Source of the DNA: Prevotellaceae bacterium | Lineage (GTDB): Bacteria > Bacteroidota > Bacteroidia > Bacteroidales > Bacteroidaceae | Reading direction: 5' to 3' | Length of the DNA stretch: 64,000 bases | Assembly: GCA_030531085.1 (NCBI GenBank) | Contig: JAUNOM010000001.1 | Location: 62,001-126,000 of the forward strand | Shown: piece by piece, positions 40,239 through 49,709 of the stretch | Layout of the letters: every line of letters starts with the position of its first letter | Position numbering within the stretch: position 1 is the first letter of the stretch | Translations under genes and position numbers: made by a program | The notes under the pieces: model-generated | Seen by the model: only the letters and a program-made list of their open reading frames with translations | The model's database searches: none | Told to the model about the DNA's origin: nothing

Positions 40239-40877
40239 ATGTTATTGCCATATTACCATAAGAACAGGATAGAGGCAGGGTGTGACGAGGCTGGGCGCGG
40301 ATGCCTGGCAGGACCGGTTTATGCCGCCGCTGTCATACTTCCTCCGGACTATCATAATGAACAGCTCAATGACTCGAAGCAGTTGACGGAGAAAAGGCGC
40401 TATGCCCTGCGCACGGAGATAGAGCGTGACGCTGTGGCATGGGCCGTGGGTGTGTGCACAGCGCAGGAGATAGACGCCATAAACATACTGCACGCCTCGT
40501 ATCTTGCCATGCACCGCGCCATAGACCAGCTTGCTGTGCGTCCCGAGGTGCTGATAATAGACGGCAACCGCTTTGACCCTTATTATCCGGATGTGGACCA
40601 TAGCAGTGTGGAGTGCTATGAAAACCAGGCGCTGCACTTTGACTGTCAGCCGCTGCCGCATACCACTATCGTCAAGGGAGACGGCAAATACCTGTCTATA
40701 GCCGCGGCATCCATACTTGCCAAGACCTACCGTGATGACTATATGAACGCCTTGGCGGAGCGCTATCCCCATTATGACTGGCTGTCCAACAAGGGCTATC
40801 CCACGAGGAAACACCGTCAGGCGATAGCGGAATACGGGATTACCCCGTTCCATAGAACCACATTCCGCCTGTCGTGA
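40239..40877 (+). CDS. rnhB: Ribonuclease HII
   Basis: Removes ribonucleotides from DNA by cutting RNA in RNA/DNA hybrids. The 212-residue length is typical. The motif [12 protein letters not shown] (residues 16-27) carries the catalytic Asp16-Glu17; DSKQLT (45-50), IDGNRF with an Asp near residue 112 and AKTYRD near 163 complete the acidic active site. No promoter was seen; it follows repeat array B and is 32 nt before the next gene, which is likely co-transcribed. Confidence 0.95.
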   Translation: MLLPYYHKNRIEAGCDEAGRGCLAGPVYAAAVILPPDYHNEQLNDSKQLTEKRRYALRTEIERDAVAWAVGVCTAQEIDAINILHASYLAMHRAIDQLAVRPEVLIIDGNRFDPYYPDVDHSSVECYENQALHFDCQPLPHTTIVKGDGKYLSIAAASILAKTYRDDYMNALAERYPHYDWLSNKGYPTRKHRQAIAEYGITPFHRTTFRLS

Positions 40878-40908
40878 GACGGGATGCTTTCAGGATAATG
40901 AATATATA

Positions 40909-41853
40909 ATGATGAAGAATGACATTCTGATGAGCCTCGAGAAGGCAGTGAGGCCTTCTGTAAAGACAACACTGTGGCTGCTAAAGATAATGATACCGAT
41001 ATCACTCGCTGTAAGGCTGATGCAGTATTATGGCGTGATAGCGTGGCTGGCGCAGTTCCTTAACCCCATCTTCCAGTATATGGGTCTGCCCGGTGCGTCC
41101 GCCATTGCGTTCCTCACTGCCGCCTCTGTTACCACATACGCAGGCCTTGCCGTGATGCTTAGCATGGAGCTGACGCTGCGTGAGGGCACCATTCTTGCCC
41201 TGATGGCACTGCTTTGTCATGCCCTGCCGTTGGAGTGTGCGGTGGTTAAGAGGGTTGGCTCCAATCCGTGGAAGATGGCCGTGCTGCGTATAGTGGCCGC
41301 GTTCGCTGCCGCCTTTTATCTTAATTGGGTGCTGCCTGCCATGCCGCAGCCCTTTGTTGTGCATCCAGTCATGGCTGGTGATGTGTCTGTATGGACTGTG
41401 CTGACGGAGTGGGCGCTGTCGTCAGTGAAACTGTCGCTGATGATATTCACCATAATCTACTCGCTCATGGTTTTGCAGCGTCTGCTTGAGGCGTATGGAG
41501 TTATGCGTAAACTTGTCCGTCCCTTGCGTCCCGTCATGCTGTTCTTCGGCCTTCCCGAGAATGCCTCCTATCTGTGGCTGGTGGGTAATGTGCTTGGCAT
41601 CAGCTATGGTTCCGCCGCAATGGTGGACCTTGAGGAGAGCGGCCAGATAAGCCGTGAGGAGGCCAATGAGGTGAATTACCATCTGATACTGAACCACTCC
41701 ATGCTTGAGGACACCATGGTGTATGCCAGTTGCGGCGTCTCCGTCTTCTGGATACTGTCCACCCGTATGCTCTTCGCCTTTCTTCTTGTGTGGGGCAGGA
41801 AAGGGGTTAAAGGACTGTGTGGACGCTATTTTAGCGCTGTCACCAAAACATAA
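40909..41853 (+). CDS. Nucleoside-recognition (Gate) domain membrane protein
   Basis: The 314-residue protein has about eight hydrophobic segments, e.g. about 20-45, 55-80, 86-103, 115-135, 160-195 and 275-295. It carries the pattern NxxxxYMGLPGASAIAFLTAASVTTYAG, and the second half holds a related helix (FFGLPENASYLWLVGNVLGISYGSAA), the two-repeat layout of the nucleoside-recognition domain family related to spore maturation proteins. Substrate is not known; 'nucleoside' is a family name. Two ATGs (40909 and 40912) are equally possible. It follows rnhB by 31 nt. Confidence 0.8.
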   Translation: MMKNDILMSLEKAVRPSVKTTLWLLKIMIPISLAVRLMQYYGVIAWLAQFLNPIFQYMGLPGASAIAFLTAASVTTYAGLAVMLSMELTLREGTILALMALLCHALPLECAVVKRVGSNPWKMAVLRIVAAFAAAFYLNWVLPAMPQPFVVHPVMAGDVSVWTVLTEWALSSVKLSLMIFTIIYSLMVLQRLLEAYGVMRKLVRPLRPVMLFFGLPENASYLWLVGNVLGISYGSAAMVDLEESGQISREEANEVNYHLILNHSMLEDTMVYASCGVSVFWILSTRMLFAFLLVWGRKGVKGLCGRYFSAVTKT

Positions 41854-41863
41854 CATGGGAAAA

Positions 41864-41895
41864 TTTGGTTATTCGGGGATTTTATTGTAACTTTG
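41864..41895 (+). promoter_or_regulatory. Textbook Bacteroidetes promoter of the his genes
   Basis: TTTG (41864-41867), exactly 20 nt, then TAACTTTG (41888-41895), 41 nt before the hisG ATG. Both boxes match the consensus. Confidence 0.85.
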
Positions 41896-41936
41896 CAGCA
41901 ACAAAACGACAGAAAGAACAATCATTATATAGTAAT

Positions 41937-42788
41937 ATGTTAAGAATAGCAGTACAGTCCAAGGGACGTCTTTATGAGGATACGATGAACCTCCTGAAGG
42001 AGACAGGTATTAAAATAAACAGTGCGCGCCGCACTCTTCTTGTGCAGTCAAGCAATTTTCCGCTTGAGGTGCTCTATCTTCGTGATGATGATATACCGGA
42101 ATGTGTGGCAAGTGGCGTTGCGGACATTGGCATAGTGGGCGAGAACGAGTTCATAGAGCGTGGTGAGGACGCAGACATTGTCAAGCGTCTGGGCTTCTCC
42201 AAGTGCCGCATATCACTGGCCATACCCGAGAATGTGGACTATCCCGGAGTGCAGTGGTTCAACGGTAAGAAGATAGCCACATCATATCCGAAGATACTGA
42301 AGAAGTTCGCGGACGAGAATAATATAGACATAGACATTCATGTCATACAGGGTTCGGTTGAGATAGCTCCCGGCATAGGCCTTTCTGACGGTATCTTTGA
42401 CATCGTGTCAAGCGGCTCCACACTTGTCAGCAACAAGCTGCGTGAGGTGGAGGTCGTGATAAAAAGCGAGGCACTGCTCATAGGCAACAAGGAACTCACA
42501 CCGGAGAAGCACGAGATTCTCGAGGAGTTCCTGTTCAGAATAAAGAGCGTTCTGGTGGCCGAGGACAAGAAGTATGTGCTGATGAATGCCCCGACAGATA
42601 AGGTGGACGAGATTACGAGCATCCTGCCGGGCATCAAGTCACCCACGGTGTTGCCACTGGCTACGGACGGATGGACCAGCATACACGCTGTCGTTGACCA
42701 GAAACACTTCTGGGAGATAGTAGGACAGCTGAAGGCGGCAGGTGCAGAGGGCATCCTTGTTCTGCCTATAGAGAAAATGATACTGTAG
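41937..42788 (+). CDS. hisG: ATP phosphoribosyltransferase (long form)
   Basis: Catalyses the first committed step of histidine synthesis, joining PRPP and ATP. The 283-residue length marks the long form with a C-terminal ACT-like regulatory domain (ending EGILVLPIEKMIL), which senses histidine. Seen: start LRIAVQSKGRLYEDTM, SGVADIGIVGENEF (about 60-73) and the PRPP loop DGIFDIVSSGSTL (about 156-168). I start at 41937, since the longer in-frame option begins inside the promoter. First gene of the his operon, 48 nt before hisD. Confidence 0.95.
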   Translation: MLRIAVQSKGRLYEDTMNLLKETGIKINSARRTLLVQSSNFPLEVLYLRDDDIPECVASGVADIGIVGENEFIERGEDADIVKRLGFSKCRISLAIPENVDYPGVQWFNGKKIATSYPKILKKFADENNIDIDIHVIQGSVEIAPGIGLSDGIFDIVSSGSTLVSNKLREVEVVIKSEALLIGNKELTPEKHEILEEFLFRIKSVLVAEDKKYVLMNAPTDKVDEITSILPGIKSPTVLPLATDGWTSIHAVVDQKHFWEIVGQLKAAGAEGILVLPIEKMIL

Positions 42789-42836
42789 GATACTGTCCGG
42801 CTATGTGTACGGACTAACCATTTATTACGGATTGTT

Positions 42837-44126
42837 ATGAACATTATACGTTATCCTTCAAGGGAACAATACCCTGCAATCTGTGAGCGTCCGCACCTGG
42901 ATGTCTCACAGCTTAACACCACTGTCGCCACGGTGCTCGCTGATGTTAAGGTGCGTGGTGATAAGGCTGTCATTGCATACGAGGCGAAGTTTGACAAGGC
43001 GGAGCTGTCACAACTGGCCGTGACGGAGCAGGAAATGCAGGAGGCGGAAAGCCTTGTGGCTCCGGAATTGAAGGCGGCCCTTGTGCTGGCACATGACAAT
43101 ATAGCCAGGTTTCATGAGGCTCAGCGGTTTGAGGAATGCCGGGTGCAGACAGCGGCAGGAGTGGAGTGCTGGCAGAAGAGTGTGCCCATTGAGAAGGTGG
43201 GACTGTACATTCCCGGTGGCACAGCGCCGCTATTCTCCACCGTCCTCATGCTGGCAACGCCTGCCAAGATAGCCGGTTGCAGGGAGATAGTGCTCTGTAC
43301 ACCGCCAAACAGGGAGGGAAAGGTTAATCCTGCCATCCTTGTAGCGGCGCGCGTGGCTGGAGTCAGCAGAATTTTCAAGGCCGGAGGAGTGCAGGCCATA
43401 GGAGCTATGGCATACGGCACGGAGTCTGTTCCAAGGGTGTACAAGATATTCGGGCCGGGCAACCAGTATGTGATGGCGGCCAAACAGCAGGTGTCCCTGC
43501 ATGATGTTGCCATTGATATGCCCGCAGGACCAAGTGAGGTGTGTGTCATTGCCGATGAGACCAGCAACGCATCATTCGTTGCCGCTGACCTGTTGTCGCA
43601 GGCGGAGCACGGCGCGGACTCGCAGGTTATACTCATATCAACATCTGAGGATATGCTTGACAGGGTGATAGAGGAGACGGAAAGACAATTGGAGCGCCTG
43701 CCGCGCCATGAGATGGCGGAGAAGTCACTTGCCAATTCACAGTTTGTCCTTGTGAGGGATAAGGCGGAGGCAATGGAGTTAAGTAACGCATACGCTCCGG
43801 AACACCTGATAATAGCCACCAGTGACTATGAGGAACTGGCGGATAAGGTTATCAATGCCGGCTCTGTATTCCTCGGAAACTACGCCTGTGAGTCAGCGGG
43901 AGATTATGCCAGCGGTACTAATCACACACTGCCCACGCACGGATATGCCATGGCTTATAATGGTGTTAACCTTGATTCCTACAACCGCAAGGTTACTTTC
44001 CAGCATCTGACGCCTGATGGTATCAGGACAATAGGGCCAGCTGTGGTGTGCATGGCGGAGAACGAGCAGCTTGAGGCGCACGCCAACGCGATGCGTCTGA
44101 GGGTGAAGAGCGTTTCATTAGAATAA
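42837..44126 (+). CDS. hisD: Histidinol dehydrogenase
   Basis: Zn- and NAD-dependent oxidation of histidinol to histidine, the final two steps of the pathway. The 429-residue protein has the family's GLYIPGGTAPLFSTVLM segment (about 122-138), DMPAGPSEVCVIAD near 225, the metal-binding LLSQAEHGADSQ (about 249-260, Gln and His ligands) and SAGDYASGTNHTLPTHGYA near 360 with the later His. Typical length is about 430. It is the second gene of the operon. Confidence 0.96.
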   Translation: MNIIRYPSREQYPAICERPHLDVSQLNTTVATVLADVKVRGDKAVIAYEAKFDKAELSQLAVTEQEMQEAESLVAPELKAALVLAHDNIARFHEAQRFEECRVQTAAGVECWQKSVPIEKVGLYIPGGTAPLFSTVLMLATPAKIAGCREIVLCTPPNREGKVNPAILVAARVAGVSRIFKAGGVQAIGAMAYGTESVPRVYKIFGPGNQYVMAAKQQVSLHDVAIDMPAGPSEVCVIADETSNASFVAADLLSQAEHGADSQVILISTSEDMLDRVIEETERQLERLPRHEMAEKSLANSQFVLVRDKAEAMELSNAYAPEHLIIATSDYEELADKVINAGSVFLGNYACESAGDYASGTNHTLPTHGYAMAYNGVNLDSYNRKVTFQHLTPDGIRTIGPAVVCMAENEQLEAHANAMRLRVKSVSLE

Positions 44127-44144
44127 ATCCCATAATATGATTTG

Positions 44145-45554
44145 ATGTCAGCGGAACATTCTAAAGACGAACTGCTTGGCCTTTTACGCCAGAATAACTG
44201 TGAGATGACACTTCGGCAGAAGTTTCGTCTCACAGTGCTTTTGAGTGTTCCGGCGGTGATTGCGCAGTTATCTTCAATAATGATGCAGGTGATAGACGCT
44301 GCCATGGTGGGCCATCTAAGTACAGACGAGGCCGCCGCTGTGGGGCTTGTGTCTACCACTATATGGCTGTTCAGCGGCTTGATTTCTGCTTTTGCGTCGG
44401 GATTTGCCGTGCAGGTGGCCCATAGGGTGGGTGCCGGTGACATGAGTGGGGCGCGTATGGTTGTGAGACAGGGCATGGTTTCGGGGATAATGTTCTCCTT
44501 ACTCCTTGTCTTTGCAGGCCTTTCCGTGGCACCGTGGCTGCCGCTCTGGCTTGGAGCGGATGCTGCAATCAGTGCAGATGCGACGAGATACTTCAGTATT
44601 TTTGCCTGTGGAATGCCTTTGATTGTCCTCAACAGTGTGGCGGCCGGCAGTCTTCGGTGCAGCGGAAATGTAAAGGTGCCAAGTGCCCTGATGGTGATGC
44701 TGTGCACACTTGACGTGCTTTTCAATTACATATTTATCTTCCGCTGTGGCATGGGGACGGCCGGTGCGGCGTATGGCACGCTCGTTGCATACGCCATAAC
44801 GATGCTTGTGATGGTCTACAGCCTCACGTTCAGAGACAGGCATCTGCGCTTTTCCAATGACACTGCGGTGCACGGGCTTCGCCATTATATGCCAAGAAGG
44901 GAGATAGTGGGCAGGGCCGGCGGCATAGGGCTGCCCATAGGGCTTGAGCGTACCATGCTGTGCACGGCTCAGATAGCCATAAGTTCCATCATAGCACCCT
45001 TTGGCAGTGTTGCCATTGCTGCCAACACGTTCGCCATTAATGTGGAGAGCCTGTGTTATATGCCCGGTCATGGCATCTCAGAGGCGGCCACTACCCTCGT
45101 AGGGCAGAGTAAGGGGGCGCTGCGCCGTGACCTAATGCACAGCTTTGCGTGGATTTCCATGTTCCTTGGTGTCAGTGTTATGGCGTTCATGGGACTTGTA
45201 ATGTGGGTGTTTGCACCCGGGATGATGTCCGTAATAACACCCGACGCGCAGGTTATAGCCCTTGGTTCGGAGATATTGCGCATAGAGGCGTGGGCGGAAC
45301 CGTGCTTTGCCGCCGCCATCATCGCTAACGGAGTGTTTATCGGTGCAGGCAGAACGCTTGTCCCAAGCCTCATGAACCTGTGCAGTATATGGGGTGTCAG
45401 GGTCACATTGACGCTCGCCCTGGCCCCGACAATGGGCCTGCGCGGCGTGTGGGTGGCTATGGCGGCCGAACTATGTGTACGTGGTACGATATTCGTCATT
45501 AGGCTTTGTACAAAAGGGTGGAGCCGTATGGCGGAGGTAAAACAGAATAAATAA
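44145..45554 (+). CDS. MATE-family multidrug/toxin efflux transporter
   Basis: Inner-membrane exporter driven by H+ or Na+. The 469-residue protein has about twelve transmembrane helices in two related bundles; the early segment [25 protein letters not shown] and the second-half [16 protein letters not shown] match the MATE pattern. I use the ATG at 44145; a TTG three nt earlier is also open. It lies 18 nt after hisD and 19 nt before hisC, thus inside the histidine operon, where no transporter is expected. Substrate unknown. Confidence 0.9.
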   Translation: MSAEHSKDELLGLLRQNNCEMTLRQKFRLTVLLSVPAVIAQLSSIMMQVIDAAMVGHLSTDEAAAVGLVSTTIWLFSGLISAFASGFAVQVAHRVGAGDMSGARMVVRQGMVSGIMFSLLLVFAGLSVAPWLPLWLGADAAISADATRYFSIFACGMPLIVLNSVAAGSLRCSGNVKVPSALMVMLCTLDVLFNYIFIFRCGMGTAGAAYGTLVAYAITMLVMVYSLTFRDRHLRFSNDTAVHGLRHYMPRREIVGRAGGIGLPIGLERTMLCTAQIAISSIIAPFGSVAIAANTFAINVESLCYMPGHGISEAATTLVGQSKGALRRDLMHSFAWISMFLGVSVMAFMGLVMWVFAPGMMSVITPDAQVIALGSEILRIEAWAEPCFAAAIIANGVFIGAGRTLVPSLMNLCSIWGVRVTLTLALAPTMGLRGVWVAMAAELCVRGTIFVIRLCTKGWSRMAEVKQNK

Positions 45555-45573
45555 ACAACAAAGACATACAATA

Positions 45574-46611
45574 ATGAAGACACTACAACAGCTCACAAGA
45601 CCTAATATATGGTCTCTGGCGCCATACAGCTGCGCCCGCAATGAGTATAGCGGACGTGAGGCGCGCGTGTTTCTCGATGCTAATGAGAATCCATACAATG
45701 CTCCATACAACCGTTATCCGGACCCTTTGCAGCTGGAAGTGAAAGAACGTCTGTCCAAACTGAAGGGGGTGCCGCAGGAGTGTATATTCTTAGGCAACGG
45801 ATCAGACGAGGCCATAGACTTGGTGTACCGCTGTTTCTGTGAGCCGTGCCGCGACAACGTGGTGGCGATAGCTCCTACCTACGGTATGTATCAGGTCTGC
45901 GCGGATATTAATAATGTGGAATACCGCACGGTACGCCTTGATGACGACTTCCAGATACAGGCAGATAAGCTCCTTGCCGCCTGTGATGACAATACGAAGG
46001 TTATATGGATGTGCAGCCCGAACAATCCAACAGGCAATAATCTGGACCGTGATGAGGTGCTGAAAGTGGTGGAACAGTTCCAGGGACTGGTGATTGTTGA
46101 TGAGGCATACATAGACTTCTCACGTGAGTCTTCCATCGCACGCCAGCTGTATAAGTACCCAAATCTGATAGTCTTGCAGACAATGAGCAAGGCATGGGGC
46201 AGTGCTGCCATCCGTCTTGGAATGGCTTTTGCCAGTCAGGATATAATATCCATCTTCAACAAGGTGAAGTATCCGTATAATGTCAACCTGCTAACGCAGC
46301 AGCAGGCCATCCAAAGACTGACGGACATCACCGCCGTTGAGCATTGGGTGAAGCTGTTGTTGCAGGAGCGCGGACGCATGATACTGGCATTCAGCGAGCT
46401 TAAAATATGTAAGAAGGTATATCCGACAGACGCCAATTTCTTCCTGGCTAAGGTGGAGGACGCGCAGAAGACGTATGACTATCTTGTTGATAAGGGTATA
46501 ATAGTGCGTAACCGCACCCGTGTCACACTCTGTGAGAACTGCCTGCGCATCACTATTGGTACAAAGGAGGAGAACAGTGAGCTGCTTGGAGCGTTGAGGG
46601 TGATGCTGTGA
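45574..46611 (+). CDS. hisC: Histidinol-phosphate aminotransferase
   Basis: PLP enzyme converting imidazole-acetol phosphate to histidinol phosphate. The 345-residue protein has LDANENPYN at 34-42, CSPNNPTGN at 147-155, [10 protein letters not shown] at 175-184 and the PLP lysine in MSKAWG (K206), followed by RLGMAFA. Third his gene; hisB and the remaining pathway genes do not follow it, so the pathway is split elsewhere in the genome. Confidence 0.95.
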   Translation: MKTLQQLTRPNIWSLAPYSCARNEYSGREARVFLDANENPYNAPYNRYPDPLQLEVKERLSKLKGVPQECIFLGNGSDEAIDLVYRCFCEPCRDNVVAIAPTYGMYQVCADINNVEYRTVRLDDDFQIQADKLLAACDDNTKVIWMCSPNNPTGNNLDRDEVLKVVEQFQGLVIVDEAYIDFSRESSIARQLYKYPNLIVLQTMSKAWGSAAIRLGMAFASQDIISIFNKVKYPYNVNLLTQQQAIQRLTDITAVEHWVKLLLQERGRMILAFSELKICKKVYPTDANFFLAKVEDAQKTYDYLVDKGIIVRNRTRVTLCENCLRITIGTKEENSELLGALRVML

Positions 46612-46621
46612 TAGGGGTTAT

Positions 46622-46721
46622 GGTTGATGGTTTTAGGTTATAGGTTGGTGGTTTTAGGTTTTAGGTTAAGGACCATTATTAGCACTTAAGACCCACAACC
46701 TAAAACCGTCAACCTAAAACC
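46622..46721. repeat. Inverted 'GGTTTTAGGTT' simple repeat, convergent gene boundary
   Basis: Left arm: repeated GGTTTTAGGTTATAGGTTGG-like units from 46622 to about 46667; right arm: AACCTAAAACC units at 46697-46721. The arms pair over about 20 bp with few mismatches and may act as a two-way terminator. The right arm reaches into the last codons of the helicase gene at 46709. Confidence 0.7.
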
Positions 46722-48166
46722 TGTTTCCTGTTCCAGTTTATTAGGAACAGGGTGTCGGTGGCACGTGTGAAGGCTGTGTACAGCCAGCGAATATAGTCCG
46801 GAGTGAGCATATCGTCAGTCATGTATCCCTGATCTATGTACACATGACTCCATTGTCCGCCCTGCGCCTTATGACAGGTTATGGCGTATGCGAACTTTAT
46901 TTGTAGGGCATTGTAATACTTATCCTCACGTACCGCTTTCAACCTGTCTGCCTTTCGTGGTATGTCCATATAGTCCTCCAATACATTCTCATACAGTTGT
47001 CTTTGCTGTGCCGCTGTCAGCGCGGGCGCATCGGTGTGCAGCACATCGAGAATGGCGGTGAACTGCATCTCGCTGTCGTTATAATCAGGAAACTGCAGCG
47101 TGAGATCAGCAAAGCGGAAGCCGTAGAACTCACGTATGTTGCGCACACGCCGCACCAGGGCCATGTCGCCGTTGGCTATGAAGGAACATCCGTCAGTTTG
47201 CTTCTGCTCCTCTACACCATCACTTTGTTTGGGGGTGAGGTAATGATTCTTTACCACCATTATGCGGTCTCCCGATGACAGCTCGCCGTCATGGTCCACC
47301 ACTTGTGCCCTTATGCCATTGTTATATATTGTCGCGCGCTTGTTGCTGCGTGTTATAACGATGGTCTCGTCCATTCCAACCTCCCTGTAACTTGTGGACA
47401 GACTGTCTACAAGTTCTCCTCCATTCACAATCCTTATATCCGCAAATCCATTAAGCCTGACCTTAGGCAGCCCCGTAACCTCATTGTGGGTAATCAGCCT
47501 GCGTATCACTGTCGCGTTCCAAAGTATTCCACTCTCCTGCTTCTGCCTTACCACTTCAGAGAGGTCACATTCATAAATGTCCAGCCCATAGCTGCCCACT
47601 ACCCACGCCTTCAGTGCCGGTGCCTCGTCCTCTCCCACTGGCGGCAGCTGCGCAGTATCACCAATCAGCATCATGCGGCACCCCTTACCGGAGTAAACAT
47701 AGCATATAAGGTCGTCGATAAGTCCGCCACCGCTGCCTATGAATGACGGCATTCCCTCCACAGGTATCTGCGGCATGGTGCTTATCATTGATGCCTCGTC
47801 CACCACAAACAGAGTGTCCCTGTGCATATTCACATCCAGATTGAAATCCCCTTCTATTCTCTTCTGCCTGTAAATCTTGCGGTGTATCGTCGCGGCAGGC
47901 ATTGCGCATCCCTGCGCCAGCACCTTTGCCGCGCGTCCCGTCGGTGCCATCAGCACCACCCTTTGCCCCAATGCCGTCAGCGTCTGCACCATAGAGGCCA
48001 CCAGAGATGTCTTTCCTGTTCCGGCAGAACCACGCAGTATCATTGCCGGCCTGTCGTTACGGGAGGCAAGGAATGCCGTGAATACATCCAGTGCATTCCT
48101 CTGGTCGTCGGTAGGCGGCAGTCCGAAGCGTTGCAGCACTATGTTCTTGAACTCTGTTGTCGTCAT
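46709..48166 (-). CDS. RecD-like superfamily 1B DNA helicase
   Basis: ATP-dependent 5'-3' helicase, stand-alone (not part of a RecBCD complex here). The 485-residue protein shows Walker A GSAGTGKT (46-53), APTGRAAKVL (74-83), Walker B VVDEASMI (121-128), GDTAQLPPVG (about 165-174) and the C-terminal UvrD-type motif ITCHKAQGGQWSHVYID, then WLYTAFTRA. It lacks the N-terminal domain of RecD2, as expected for short RecD-like proteins. Start at ATG 48166; a TTG one codon upstream is also possible. The end of the reading frame (VLG then stop) is encoded by the simple repeat. Confidence 0.88.
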   Translation of the reverse strand: MTTTEFKNIVLQRFGLPPTDDQRNALDVFTAFLASRNDRPAMILRGSAGTGKTSLVASMVQTLTALGQRVVLMAPTGRAAKVLAQGCAMPAATIHRKIYRQKRIEGDFNLDVNMHRDTLFVVDEASMISTMPQIPVEGMPSFIGSGGGLIDDLICYVYSGKGCRMMLIGDTAQLPPVGEDEAPALKAWVVGSYGLDIYECDLSEVVRQKQESGILWNATVIRRLITHNEVTGLPKVRLNGFADIRIVNGGELVDSLSTSYREVGMDETIVITRSNKRATIYNNGIRAQVVDHDGELSSGDRIMVVKNHYLTPKQSDGVEEQKQTDGCSFIANGDMALVRRVRNIREFYGFRFADLTLQFPDYNDSEMQFTAILDVLHTDAPALTAAQQRQLYENVLEDYMDIPRKADRLKAVREDKYYNALQIKFAYAITCHKAQGGQWSHVYIDQGYMTDDMLTPDYIRWLYTAFTRATDTLFLINWNRKQVLG

Positions 48167-48191
48167 CAATGTAGTGTGTTATCAACGAATG

Positions 48192-48223
48192 CAAATGTAT
48201 AAAATATCCATTATATTTACAAG
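48192..48223 (-). promoter_or_regulatory. Promoter of the RecD-like helicase gene
   Basis: On the minus strand, -7 TACATTTG (48192-48199) and CTTG (48220-48223) with a 20-nt spacer, about 25 nt before the ATG. Confidence 0.6.
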
Positions 48224-48269
48224 CAAAAACGTTATTTTCTTTCTGTGTCGTCCATCTTTTGTGCAACTA

Positions 48270-48301
48270 TTTGTGCCAATGGATTTTTTTTTGTACTTTT
48301 G
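48270..48301 (+). promoter_or_regulatory. Promoter of DUF3822-rsmD-dnaG
   Basis: TTTG (48270-48273), 20-nt spacer, TACTTTTG (48294-48301), 26 nt before the ATG at 48328. Divergent from the helicase promoter. Confidence 0.75.
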
Positions 48302-48327
48302 CAGTGTAAAGTTTTTACCATATCATC

Positions 48328-49131
48328 ATGCCAACACCAACTTTTGTCAACAATACCCTCACCATACGCACCGGCAATGGCACGTTATCGTTTCTTGTGC
48401 CCGGGTCAGACGGTACCTTGTCGTACCATCCTTACGCCGTGAAGAGCGGTATGTCCCTGTCCGCCAACCTGCGTGAGGCGTTCCGGGAACAGCCTTATCT
48501 GCACTCTACCTTCAAGCATACACGGCTCATGGTGTGCACTCCCATCGTCCTTGTGCCTAAGGATGACTATCTCAACACGGAGAACTTCGATGCGGAGGCC
48601 ATGTACAGCAGTGTGATGACAGGACATAAGGGTGAGGAGAAGATTAGCATAGAGCTGAGAGAACTTGACGTTATATCCCTGTTCTCTGTGAACCGTGACC
48701 TGAAGATGGTGGTGTGTGACAACTGCGAGCAGGTGGATGTGGTGAATGTGATGCTGCCCGTTTGGTGGCATCTTTACAAGCGTTACTACCAGAATGGGGA
48801 GCGGCGCAAGCTCTTTGCGTATTTCCATGACAAGCGCGTTGACATCTGTAGCTTTGAGCAGCGCCGTCTGCACTATGCCAATGTCTTTGACGCACAGCAC
48901 GCGCACGATGCCCTTTACTATCTGCTCTTTGTTTGGAAGCAGCTTGGCATGGATGCAAAGGAGGACGACCTCTTTGTGGTAGGTGATGTACCGCATGGCG
49001 ACTGGCTTATGGGCCGTCTCTCCTCATATCTGGCACGGGTTCATGTCATCAATCCCGTTGTGGATCTTAACCGCTCTCCATTGTCCAGAATGGAGGGTAT
49101 GCCGTTTGACATGATGATAAAAACATTCTGA
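48328..49131 (+). CDS. DUF3822 family protein
   Basis: The 267-residue protein matches the family usually found directly upstream of rsmD in Bacteroidetes. Visible: no signal peptide, N-terminal TLSFLVPGSDGTLSYHPYAVK, a central VCDNCEQVDVVNVMLPVWWHLYK segment and a C-terminal part similar in feel to an actin-like/ASKHA fold (DLFVVGDVPHGDWLMGRL), which is an inference. Function unknown. It ends 3 nt before rsmD, so translational coupling is likely. Confidence 0.85.
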   Translation: MPTPTFVNNTLTIRTGNGTLSFLVPGSDGTLSYHPYAVKSGMSLSANLREAFREQPYLHSTFKHTRLMVCTPIVLVPKDDYLNTENFDAEAMYSSVMTGHKGEEKISIELRELDVISLFSVNRDLKMVVCDNCEQVDVVNVMLPVWWHLYKRYYQNGERRKLFAYFHDKRVDICSFEQRRLHYANVFDAQHAHDALYYLLFVWKQLGMDAKEDDLFVVGDVPHGDWLMGRLSSYLARVHVINPVVDLNRSPLSRMEGMPFDMMIKTF

Positions 49132-49134
49132 CTT

Positions 49135-49677
49135 ATGCGTATAATTACAGGACTATACAAGGGCCGTCATTTCGAGGTGCCACGCTCGTTCAAGGCACGT
49201 CCCACTACAGACTTTGCAAAAGAGAATATCTTTAATGTGCTGAATGGCTACATGGATTTCGAGGATGCCACGGCACTCGACCTTTTTGCAGGTACGGGCA
49301 GCATCTCTCTCGAACTCCTGTCACGCGGATGCGGCGACGTGGTCAGTGTGGAGATGGACCGTGACCATGCCGCTTTCATCAAACAGTGCATAGAGAAGCT
49401 CGGCACATTGGATCACACCCTTATCCGCGGTGACGTGTTCCGTTTCATCAAGAGCTGCCGCAGACAGTTCGACTTTATATTTGCCGACCCTCCATACGCC
49501 CTGCCTTCTCTGGACCAGATACCTGACAAGGCACTGCCACTGCTTGCTCCCGATGGCATATTCGTGCTGGAACATGGCAAGCAGTATGACTTCTCGCAGC
49601 ACCCGTTCTTCATAGACCACCGCGTGTACGGCAGTGTCAACTTCTCCATATTCCGCAAACCGTTGTCCGGGGAATAG
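49135..49677 (+). CDS. rsmD: 16S rRNA (guanine-966-N2) methyltransferase
   Basis: SAM-dependent methylation of G966 in 16S rRNA (E. coli numbering). The 180-residue protein has MRIITGLYKGRHFEVP, the RPTTDFAKENIFN stretch, the SAM-binding LDLFAGTGS (48-56) and the catalytic ADPPY (117-121). It sits between DUF3822 and dnaG, as is common in Bacteroidetes. Confidence 0.95.
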   Translation: MRIITGLYKGRHFEVPRSFKARPTTDFAKENIFNVLNGYMDFEDATALDLFAGTGSISLELLSRGCGDVVSVEMDRDHAAFIKQCIEKLGTLDHTLIRGDVFRFIKSCRRQFDFIFADPPYALPSLDQIPDKALPLLAPDGIFVLEHGKQYDFSQHPFFIDHRVYGSVNFSIFRKPLSGE

Positions 49678-49709
49678 CCCCTCAGACCGCCATATTATAG
49701 CAAACAACT

